This document shows, piece by piece, positions 24,008 to 36,000 of a stretch of 64,000 nt of DNA. This DNA is from Apostichopus japonicus (lineage: Eukaryota > Echinodermata > Holothuroidea > Aspidochirotida > Stichopodidae), in NCBI RefSeq assembly GCF_037975245.1, contig NC_092582.1, positions 4,380,001-4,444,000 on the forward strand, read 5' to 3'. Made by a program: the position numbers and the translations under genes. A model generated the notes under the pieces. The model was not told the DNA's origin and did no database searches. It saw only the letters and a program-made list of their open reading frames with translations. The first letter of the stretch is position 1. Each line of letters starts with the position of its first letter.

Positions 24008-24504
24008 TTAAATGTTTTACTTTTTTTTAAACTGTTTTTTTTTTTGTACAGCTCAGATTTAATAATGTCGTCATTCTTTGTAACAGCCAACTTTTACGAT
24101 ATAAAATGGTTCATTTTCGTTTACTCTCAATACATCGAGAAAATAGAAACTAAGAGCTACATTGTACAGGCAGAGAAGCTATACAACTACCAGTGCCAAA
24201 CCACATTTTATGCAATTTGCTCGCTGTGGAACGCCAAGAGTGCAAAGTGATGAGATGAGGTAAGGAGAAAGAGAGGACATTATATAAAGGGAAATTCTAC
24301 ATATATATAGTATGTCTGTATTCACCTGAATGGGGACACTGGTTGACGAGGTAAAGCCGTTTATAATGTGAACTTTTAGGAAATATAGGCAATTTGTGAT
24401 AACCGTACGTTGACGAATTTTGTATACCCGTTACCTGAGGCTAAAAGCCTTAAGTCACGAAATTATAGATTCTATATAACGTTCAATATAAAAATACAAC
24501 CTTT

Positions 24505-25075
24505 AATAATAATAATAATATTATTAATAATAATAACAATAACAATAATAATAATATTAATAATAATAAATGGTACTTATGAGGCGCAAAATCTTCCGAA
24601 GAACTCAGAGCGCACAAGGACAAAAGGACACACACGAAAGAAATCTATGAATCAGAAAAAGCTTGACGGAAGGGATGTGTCTTCAAATTGCTTTCAAATG
24701 AGAAAACGTAGGAGTGTTACGAAGGCTATTTGGAAGTGAATTCCAACAAGCCGGGCAACAAATTTAAAAGAACGTTCACCGGCAGGCGTAAGGTTAGCCC
24801 GGTGAATTTTGAGCAGTTTTGCGGAAGAGGAACAAAGAACGCGTGGTGGTTGTTGGTTAGTACACAAAACAGACGACAGATATGGTGGAAGAGTACCCTA
24901 AAATAACGGTAAACCAAAACAGCCAGTTTGTAGTGGATACGGAATTTGATAGGCAGCCAGTGAAGCTCAAAGAGGATGGGTGTAATATGCTCATGCTTCC
25001 TCTTCCTTGAAACAAGGAGGGCAGCACAATTTTGAACCCTTTGGAGGCGACTCAATTGATCAGCAGTGATAGCAG
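24505..25075 (-). mobile_element. L2-like LINE 3' fragment with ATT-rich tail
   Basis: The minus strand encodes LSRLQRVQNCAALLVSRKRK, HITPILFELHWLPIKFRIHY and KLAVLVYRYF, the conserved C-terminal part of L2/CR1-type ORF2 proteins, followed by the degraded end. A (TAA)n/(CAA)n tract at 24505-24570 sits where the 3' tail of the LINE would be. Only the 3' end is present. Confidence 0.8.
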
Positions 25076-25136
25076 TCAAGGTGTAGTTGCAAAAAAAGTT
25101 TTCAACCAGTTCTGTATAGACATGCATATGATACAT

Positions 25137-26256
25137 ATAAAATGACTTAATTTACAGTTACAGTATCGCTTAAAGTCAAAATAAAATGAGATATTGAGAG
25201 AAGAAGTTGATTCTGATATCATGGAATTTCGACTGAGCCTTTGAGTAATATTATGCTGTTTTATTGTGTCAGTAGGGGTCGGCAGTGGCGTCGATAGTAG
25301 AGGGCTCCGGAGACATTTAAATAACCAGCCGCCCTTTGTTTTCCTAGTCATATTATTAAAATGATAAGAAATTGTTCTTGATCCCATATTTAATCGAGTC
25401 CTCTAATTGGCGATGGGCGCCCGAGCTGTAGCCTATGAAACCCCTTCTCGTGACTCCCCTGGCGGTCGACATTATGGTCTTGGCCTGTCCACCGTTTCAT
25501 TTCTGTAATAGAGTTGTAGGCACCGTAGAAATCCTCTCCCTTAAGTAACTGTAAACAAGTTTCACGCAGTATAAACCGAAGTTAAAATCGACATTTTACG
25601 GAAACAATCTCGGTTGAAAAGTCTATTGAGGTAGGTCTTCTTAGCGGTGATAATGCTGCATTTATAATTCAGTCAAGGTCGGTTTAAGAAATCTCATAAA
25701 CATAATGAAAACTCTAATAAACATTATCAAACATTTCGTATCTGAAAGCCGTGAATTTGAACCAATTCAATTAGGTATAAACCACAACTTTATGCCAAGA
25801 GTCCTCTTCAATAGCTTTGGCTTCTACCTGTTTTACCGTCCATGACGTTTAAAACCTCCGACAGCGCCACCAAATTAAATATATTCACTTCAGAGTAGTT
25901 AGATGATGTTATTGTCAATTTTACTATACTTCAAGGGATGAGTAACCACAGTGGACACTGCCGAAAGTTGACAAATTGTTATTGAACTGAATGACCGTTG
26001 TCTTAGACGATTAGGCCCGGCGTTTTCCTTTCTTCCTAAGCTTCTCCTTGACCAGACTAATACGATGGAATTGGAAGGAAACGTCATAGGTGACAAGCTC
26101 TATATACTAAATAAGAGTGTAACAGTGGAAGATTCTCAAGTATAACACATGTTAGTTTACAGTAACATTTAGCATCACGTATGCTGCTACCTCATTTTGA
26201 GGCCATTGTCCCACCCATGGAATATCAAATTTAATTTCAGCGTTCCATGGAAATCA
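25137..26256. other. Intergenic / possible 3' UTR of the G alpha gene
   Basis: No further coding sequence. The first clear minus-strand AATAAA that I found after the stop is about 1 kb away, near 25258. An unpaired hAT-like end CAGTGGCGTCGATAG is at about 25275. Confidence 0.45.
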
Positions 26257-26444
26257 CTACATCATTCCAATTGTCTGTAAGTTGCCTTTCATTATGACAT
26301 CCATAGACGCATCGAAGACGAATTCGACGTTCCTTTTATCTGTTGCATTGGTATAATGATGATAAATTCCCCGTTTCCTGTTTCCATTTAGCTTTAAAAA
26401 CTGTTTACAGATGAAATCCCTGCTTTCGTATTGATCATGAAGAC
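26257..26444 (-). CDS. G alpha exon 8 (C-terminus and stop)
   Basis: 188 nt including the stop. It encodes YTNATD (the G5 loop, with Asn replacing the usual Cys), [10 protein letters not shown] of the C-terminal helix, and the tail NLQTIGMM. The acceptor is TTTTTTACCAACAG. The last five residues, which set receptor choice in this family, match no standard Gi, Gq, Gs or G12 tail that I know. Confidence 0.96.
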
Positions 26445-29400
26445 CTGTTGGTAAAAAAAATAATAATGATAATACTATCAATTATAACGTACATGCAATC
26501 CATGGGTGTTTCATATCACATGGTTATGACAATTATTGTCCGCGACTGCGAACACTGCCGCTACGATGCCGCTACGCTGTCAAAACATACCAACGTACAC
26601 ATGCGGTAAGCGCATAATTGCCACTTTTCGGTTTAAGAACATATCCACAGTTTTGAACTCTATCGAGCTAAACGGTTTGAGATAATACTGTAACACAATT
26701 TTCAGCACAAATTTGACCGCGTGTGACCTTTGAATTCTTTTCATCTCGTGATCTTTCACCGTTTATCGTTAAACATTAACAGTAAAGCTAAGTTTCTACA
26801 CTGGAGTGATATTTTCGGTCATTTCGTTCTTGCGGTAAGCCCACAATTGCCAATTTTTGGTTAAAGGACCTTTGACACTAGTGACGTCAAGGCAGAGGCA
26901 CACACAGTCCATGCCAAGGAATACCCCCCCCCCCCTCCCTTCGCTATCAAGTCTGAAGTTTATCGGCCTTACGGTCGGGAAGGAGTTTTGGGCAATGTGG
27001 TTGTGAACACATCTACCAGCACCCACTCATACTCACATAGTACCCCTCCCGGCTCCAGCTCACCCCGCCCCGTCCCGGCCCAGTGTGATTGTATTATCTA
27101 CTCTCGTTAATCTACAGTTTTATTGGGGGGGGGGGGTGGGGGTGCAAAATACATAATGATTTTCTATAAGTTACATAACGCATACAGCGAATATATGATG
27201 CGAGTTTCTTCAGAGTGGGGAGGATTGCGAGTTAAATGTTTGCAGGGCAGAGAGCAAACCAGAGATGGTGAAGAGGTGACTGACCTTTGTATTCCGGGAA
27301 GCAAACTGTGAGTGGAGTTCGTTTAATTTTTTCGGCGAATATGTCTGTCTTATTGAGGAACATAATAACAGGACGACTTCTGAACCAGGCACTGTTGCAA
27401 ACCGAGTTAAAAATAACCTTGCTTTCCTCAATTCGATTCTGTAAAATAAAAGAAATATAAAAAATATTAAGAAATATATTTACATTAGTTTAATATGTTT
27501 CGTTTAGTTTAGCAGTAATATCTTGATATAATTAATGTACTGCTAACTCACGTAGTCACACAAACAGCCCAAAAAAATATGAAAAGGCAAATGAAATTTC
27601 CCTTTATTAAACTCATTTCTTGTTGTTTATTTAGGTTCTTTCTCGCATTTGATTTGAATATTTTACTAAGACGATGTGGGTAGAACTCGGATTCTTTAAC
27701 TTAAAGACGGGCGATTGTTGGCGAAATAGGCGGCGCTGTTACTCAAAAAAGTTTTGTGCCAGTCACAAAAACCCGGATGTTAATTAAAATACACACTGGT
27801 AACAACTACCACAACATTGTGCTTGTGCGTGTATGGGGCTCCGACAATGATCTAGTGGGTATACACACTTCATCGAACGTAGTGACATGACCACCTTTTC
27901 TAAGGAAATCGACAACAAAATATAGGAGTATTTTACAAAAAAAAATAATTGGTAAATGTTCCCAAGGAAAAGATTTGGAAATGCTCTTAGGAGACCATTA
28001 TCACATGGATTCGATGCCGCGAGGAGTAGAAGAGAAACAATCAGGAGGCGAAACCTTACGCAAGTTTATCGTCTTCATGCTCATGACGACTGGGTCTCAC
28101 AGAAGGCAACATGGGTAGTTGAACAAGGGAAGCCTATGAGTAATGCGGAGTTTGCTAATCACCTGCTGACAGATCATGCTCACAGGTAAGTGAATTTGCT
28201 CGATTAATTCATAGTTATAATAGGCCTATATTTACTCTCAACTTTGACTTGAGTTTATTTTTCAAACAAAGTAAATCTTAGGATATAGCTCTAATATAGC
28301 CTATAGAATATTTTGAGATGATTATACTCGTGGGCAAACAGTATAGTGATTATGCAACCAAACTAAACCGCCGTCAAATCAAGAGAATCAATGACAAATT
28401 TCGATGCAAATAAATAAATATAAATCTTGCAAAGAAGTGGGGAATCCTCTGCTCTGAGTAAAACCTTATATAAATTGTTTATTCTCTGTTTAATTTAAAG
28501 TACCACAAAAGTGAAAAGAATTCCATATATGAGCATCTGTCATGATGACGTCTCACATCAAGGCGCCCACCTGTGATTTTATTCCTTGAGTAAGGGAGAG
28601 TTTGTTTGTCAAAGGTCAAATAACCTTTACAATTTTTTTTTTAAATTTTAAATATTTAAATTTTTTTTATATTTATTTTGTAATCAGTTGAGAAAGATGA
28701 TTATTGAGAAGGGAATTTTAACGGTGGAATTTGGAATAATCTGTCTTCTTTACTAGTGTGACATTATCTATACTAACACCACGGAATGTATATCTTTGGA
28801 GGAACTTCGATAGGTTTAGTGTACAATTAACAAATGGAACTTATAATCCACCGTACCAATTCTGATGCCATAGTGATATTACCAGTTATCAAAGACAGTT
28901 TTCACTTGGCACACGAAACTTGGCTGAAGCATTAACTGTCGGTATTCTGAACACTTTCATCAGAAGATATTTACTGATATAGGCGCCCATGCACTGGAAC
29001 AAGATCGCAGAGTTAAAGGTATAGATAAAAGAAACAGATAAATTGATACCCTCTTTGATTAACTTGCAGTTAAAATAATTCTTAATATATCTCGTACTGA
29101 AATATTCAAATCTTGATCTCCATTATCAACCTTAAAGGGATTATTGATCCTTTAATACTTTGTGTGTCGACCAAACTTAATATCCCCAGGCATTATTGAT
29201 AAAAACAAATGAAAAAAAACCCAACAAGGGCTAAAAATGACAACACATCTCGAGCATAAACAGAGACCGAAGTTTGAATTTATCTTATCGCATGCCAACT
29301 CTTGTGGGAATTTGATACCGTTCTTTGACGCTACTATATACAAAAAGATATATAGGTATATGTCAATTATATAAACACCTATAGGCAAAGTTGGGAACCC

Positions 29401-30797
29401 AGAATAAATCGAAACGTACTCTCGCGAACTCCACATACATGCAGCGAATTAGCAAAACTAACTATATATGCCTGATTCTTTAAAGATAAGTTGAGTAAAC
29501 TTGTCATGGGGATCAGAGGGATAAACGGCGATAAAGTTCCCGAACAAAATCTAGTCCGATATTAGCCGAATACGTCAAATGGGTATTACGTCGGATTACG
29601 ATGATAATATAGTGTTGTCAGTAACCACACCAAATGAATAAGAAGAAGATGAAAAAGAAGAAGAAGAAGAAGAAGAAGAAGAAGAAGATGAAGAAGAAGA
29701 AGAAGATAGAATGATAATAAAGATGAGTGATGTTGATGGTGGTGATTGTGATGTTGATGATGATGGTGATGGTGATGATAATTGGGTATTATTATAAAAA
29801 CTATTCATGAAACCCCCGCTGGGATGGCCATTACACTTATTTCATTTAACGGTTATTTGAAGTTATTAGGTTTGTTCTTAAATTTCTGCATGGCATGGCA
29901 TGCACAGACCTATATTTGAGTGAACTGTTGACATGGTTTGTTAGTGTACGCATTCTTCGCTCCGCATTTTGCGCTCGAAAGTATCGGCACTTCACCAAGT
30001 ATTGAACAAATATCGATGTTAGGAGGTTATCAACCTTAAAACGGTCTTGAATAATTTAAAGCGTAACCAAAAAATTAGTTAACCACTTCCTGGATTGTTG
30101 GATGCAACCCGTATACGTACGGCTTTTGGTTATGATTTTATGTCCACAATCCGAAACTTGTCAAATACACAAGGGCATCGAGAGCCCAGTTTGGCCCAGG
30201 GGACAATTATGACACCGGTCCTCATATTATGAAAGTCTCTATTGTTCCTTAATTTTATCATGAAAATGAGAATATACATTATTCTTTATCTAACATTTCC
30301 CGAGGGTCCCCTAATTGGCCTATATAGTGTATCCCTTTCCCTGAGCCTCCCTCCCTTCCTCCCTCCCTCTAGCAAAGTTGAAAATACACGAAGTAGGCTA
30401 CTTATATAAAGATACACCTTTGTAAATATAAGTGGGTATGTAGTAATACTTTATCATGCATGTAGCCATTTTGACTTGTATGCGCTTCCAAATTGAATAC
30501 CGTTTTCATATTTTAAACCAATATCCAAATATTAACAATCGATCTCACCGTTCTGTTGTCTTCTCGGAGGGTTAAATCGTACTCGCTTAACGCAATAATA
30601 AAAAGTAAGGCCGTGACGTCATCGAAACAATGGATCCATTTCCGCCTTTCTGTCCTCTGTCCACCAACGTCAACGAGTCTATATCGGGTTTATAAGGAGA
30701 AAAATGATTTTATATTCATATATATTAAATATATATATATATATAAATATATATATATATATTAACTACTACATATCTACTACGCGGTCAATTAAAA

Positions 30798-30896
<99 letters not shown>

Positions 30897-31389
30897 TATC
30901 TACTACATATCTACTTCGTGGTCAATTAAAACTTAAAATGCGCTTAAAGAAGTACTAATTACCTGAATGGTGTGTTCTTGTATTTGAACCTTGTTTCGGC
31001 TACACCCGTTGTTTTCAGTCGAGCACGTACAATGTCGTGGTCTGTTGGAGTGTATTCCGGATCGGATATTCTGAATATTTCGTTAAAGAAGCTACAAAGA
31101 AGGAAATCAAGATTAAACTATATTTATATCTTTCGATAAAATATTAAGAAACTGTGAACATCGCTGGGGTGCTGAGCATATAGACTGCAATATGTTAGTG
31201 TAGGCTCATTTCGTACTCTATTGAAACTCAGACAACCTCCTCTCCTAACAGTACGACGATAACCAGAAGGTGGAGCCTCTATGGTACTGTCCCATCATCC
31301 CGATGGTACTGGTCAACGGTAGCGAGGGTATCGACTGGAGCACCAAGATACCCAATTACAGCACCAGGGATATCGTCATATATATCGTC

Positions 31390-31420
<31 letters not shown>

Positions 31421-31471
31421 TTGATATTGACCGTGGATCGAGTAACACAGTGCTTTGTTACTGGGTGAGGA

Positions 31472-31545
<74 letters not shown>

Positions 31546-32733
31546 TTACTATGATGTTGAGTCATTGAGTTGGAACTCACTGGAACGGTTAAAACAATGA
31601 TAAAACCCCCTGTCTCTCCACATTCTGTTAATAGCATGAGCCATATCCACGGACAAATCAAGAGCCCCACAGTCTACCAGGGATGCGTGATCGAGGCAAA
31701 ACTTTGCGTCCGCCTGTTAAAAAGCAACAATAACGAAACATGAACGCAGCGAATAAGTTATTCATTCAATATTTTAACTCCGTCGCTTCTGTCTTGACTA
31801 TAAGTGTCAAGATAACTCGATTTTGGCCCTATATATCCAGTAAAAACCGAGATATAGTTATCGTATATTGTTGGTGTATCATATTAGAGTTATATCTCAT
31901 AAAATAGTTCCTCTTTTTAAGGTTCAGTTGCTAAGTGACATGATTGGACCATTATTTTTGTTTATCTCAGATAAACTTCATAATTTTTCCCCTATACGGT
32001 AGAGTGATATTCCAATCTGATTGAATTCTTTTTCCGAACTGCATGGGGAGGTGTTCTAATTGAACACTTACAACTCGTTGGCATATTGTCATATCTGTCT
32101 ATTTTAATGTCACGTTCAATGATGCATGTGACATAGCATCACGGTAAAGGCATAATTTAAATCGTCCATTTTATGTGTTTTTTTTCCTTCTTCCTGTTGT
32201 TATTTTTGGTGTATTCTATAGGCGATACTCTTTTCTCTTTGTTTTATGGAAACTGTAACGATGCCACCTCCCACTCATGTCGAACATCTATCTTTATCTT
32301 TTTTTTAAAGTATTTATTATAAAGAAAACAAAAACGTCGTGTCAAAAAAGTTCACGACAACGTTTTAATGTGTATTAAATAAACAATCTCTCCAATTTAA
32401 AAATCAATATCGCTACAATGTAATGCATGTTATCAGATCGATGCCACTCTTATGTCTCAAGTGGGTACATTTTGGGAAGATTTTGGTACTCGAGGGAAGA
32501 GATTCAAATCATCGTGATGGAATTAACACTAATCCTTGAAACAAATCCGGACCCATAAACGTGACAAGGTAAGAAAGGTAATCCCATATATGGTCTCAAC
32601 TTAAAGGTGATTGTTAATTAAATCACCATTTCACTTCCAAAGTGAAAATTATGCTGATTTAGGAACAACATATATACGATTTCTTATAGGATGCATAGAA
32701 GACAACATTCAGAAGTAATGATGAAGAGCCAGG

Positions 32734-32778
<45 letters not shown>

Positions 32779-32985
32779 TATATATATATATATATATAGA
32801 TATATATATATATATATATATAGATATATGTTGATACTAGATGAGACTAGTGGAACACTAGTAGTTGTTGACAACTACTAGTGTTCCACTAGTCTCATCT
32901 AGTATCAACATATATTACGCTCTGTCCAATGGACATAGAGCACTCTGCGCCAAGATAGACGCCAACCTACTCTATATATAGATAT

Positions 32986-33026
<41 letters not shown>

Positions 33027-33057
33027 TATATAGATATATATATATATATATATATAT

Positions 33058-33092
<35 letters not shown>

Positions 33093-36000
33093 TATATATA
33101 TAGATATATATATATATCCGTCAACTCATGAGCAGTTAAATATATGTTGCGAAGAAATTACAATCAAATTGAAGTGTATAATTATAATTATTTTGTAAAA
33201 ATGTCTGGGCGTAGAATCAAGAAAATAATTCATTACAGGCTAAATAATAATCACTCGGCGAAGCTGATGATCCTTGAAGCTTCTTTGATTAATCGCGTTC
33301 TTACTTGGAGCAATAACTTGATAAATTAATTTACAAAAAAAGTAGTCGTTAGCTATAGCAATTATAAATTAGGCACGAAATAGGCTTTAAAATAAATGTA
33401 GTTTTTATTTTAATATAATATTGGCTTTTCTTGTCACCACCCCCATTCGTACTATACTTTACACTATTTATTATATTATTCATTCCCACTATACCGTAAT
33501 AATTAATTTACTAAAAATTCACACCATATTAAACAGAGTTCATCACTAGTCAATATTCATTCCCACTATATAGCACTATTCTTTTCACTACCCTATTTAC
33601 ACTCTTTTGCACTATATCGTATATTGTTCATCACTATTCATTATCACTTTACAGCACTCCTCATACCACTATCCCATTTCGCACTATTTTGTCCACTACT
33701 TATTCGCACTATATCGCACAATATCACACTATTCATTTCACTGTTTAATCGCACTACATTGCACTGTATCTTTCACAAGCACTATTTCGCCCTATTATTT
33801 TTAACTTTTATTCGTATACTGTGTAATTCTATATATTTATCGCACTGTTTACATTGGTTTATGTTGTAAAGTCATCGACACAGAATGTCAGAAACACCGT
33901 CAGTAATTAACAAAAAATTGCCATTTTGAGTAGTTTCTGTCAAACAATGGAACTGCACCTGTAACGCAGCTTATCAGGAGGACTGTACATAGCCTCGAGC
34001 AGGACGAAAGGATTCGTTGTTCCTTAACAACACAAGGCGCCTTGCCGTTTTTGCGCGTAAACAGGCGCGTATGATATGATAGGAGTGAAGGACCGTAAGC
34101 AATCTATAAAACTCTGACAGTAGATGTCCGAATAGTAGCCAGTGTCGATGAAGATCAGCTTATGAGGAGAAGGAAAGTAACTCTCAACAATGTTATCATC
34201 CAAACCTAAGCAAATATTCTCAAATTTACCGTAACTGCCCGTAAACTGACAATTATATGCAAGTCCAGTCCTAGTGATCCGTTCCATGACAGTTCGGACT
34301 ATAAACGTGCAGCTAAAGTTACCAAGAGTGCAAATATTTGGGGACGGGGATGGCATGTCCCTCCCTTTTTTTTCGTGTGGGTGGATACTTAAGCACACCC
34401 CGCCCACCCCCTATCCCTATACAAACACAATTGTTGTGCCTTGCAGATGAACAATGATGGTTGTCAAATGCAAAAACTACATACTGGATCATTGAACTGA
34501 TACCATATCAGCGGTTGGGGGAGGCCACTCCAACAAAATATCCTGCAATCACGCAAGTCAGTTTAAGTGCCCCTTTATGTGCCCCTTAGGGTGTGCAGGG
34601 GAAGTGTATGGGAACTACGCATGCGTGGTAGCGGAAACAGAAAGCACGGTGCAGTAGTATAGTTCAATCGAGAACGCTCAGGCACCAATTTCAAAGTGTT
34701 TGTTAAAAGCTAAACTTTCAAAATTAATTGATTTTTTTAATCTCTCATCGTCAAATAAATCTCTCGCGCAATTTTCTGATAACTATACTTGACTGCACTC
34801 CTCAGAATGTGGCATTTCTGACGTCAGAAAGGTAACTACAGCCTGGAATTCCAGCTTGAAATTCCCGCGCTTGGGTTAGCCTAACGTTAGCTTAGGCCAT
34901 TGTGAGTGTCTTACTTTCTCTTTGTTACATATATATACTGTGCGTGCACCATACGTAGACGTGTTGCACTAAAAGTTGAAAAGTTCAGATGCAAACAAGA
35001 TCGGAAAAGTTGAAAACCTTTGCAAAAATAAGAATTTCTGTGATTAGCAAACTTACCACACCTGTCGCTTCTTTCCTGCATATAAATATGATGAACGCGC
35101 TGGCATTATGTATACCTCAACCACAGAACAACATTCTATTTAAATATATATTTTGTATAAAGAATCAAATGAAAAGTACTTACCTCTCTATCACAATCTT
35201 GAAACTTCATACCGAGTTTTTCCATTCCACCGAGGATTGCCCGCAGTGATTGCATGACATTTGAAAATACAATTAGCTTATAAGTCATTCGTTCACAGTC
35301 GGAAAATCCAATGTTATGAATAATTCTGCAAGAAAGAAAAAAGGGTAAATCATTTCAAAGCATTAGTTACGTTAGAATGAAAGAATTTAGTATTTGACTG
35401 AGGATTTGATAGATTAAATTTGGAATAGTTTAGTTCACCAGCAAAGCACGAGGAAATTCAATGCGAGCTTTCTCTTTTTTTTGAGAAATTGCCACTTTAA
35501 ATCGCGATGTTAAGTAGCTATATTTTTATGGGTTAGGTTTCCTGATTTCAACTTTGGGACAAACAATTGGGTCTTCAGTCTGAATGTAAAACAAACCCGT
35601 TTGTGTGTGGGTGTGGGTGTGGGTGGGTGGGTGGGGGTGTGGGTGTGTTTAATTGAGATCTGCAAGACTATACATAATATAACTAAGTGTTGTGCGACAT
35701 ATTTTTTCCGAGGTTTAATATTCGAACTCATCACAAACTTCTTCGAAAATGTATGTGTAGACCTTATTTTATGATGCCTTTCTTTCTTTTTACGGGGCTT
35801 GAAACTTTGCTTCATATCTCCATTCTATCCACTATCTTCGGGGATCCACGTAACGAAGTTCTTTCCTTCATATGTTATTAATAAATAACAGACTCTGTAT
35901 GATACAATTGTGTAACATTCAACGATTAGTATCACATACGTTATGCTGCTACACTCGAACAGCAGCACATCGCACGGGCACCGTACGTGACAATGTAAAT

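Noticed and set aside
29596-29808. Poly-serine ORF
   Set aside because: Translation of a GAA/GAT microsatellite on the opposite strand.
30704-30895. Ile/Tyr alternating ORFs
   Set aside because: Translation of TA microsatellites.
34024-34407. 127-codon minus-strand ORF in G alpha intron 3
   Set aside because: No motif and no phase-compatible splice sites; the flanking G alpha exons join perfectly without it.
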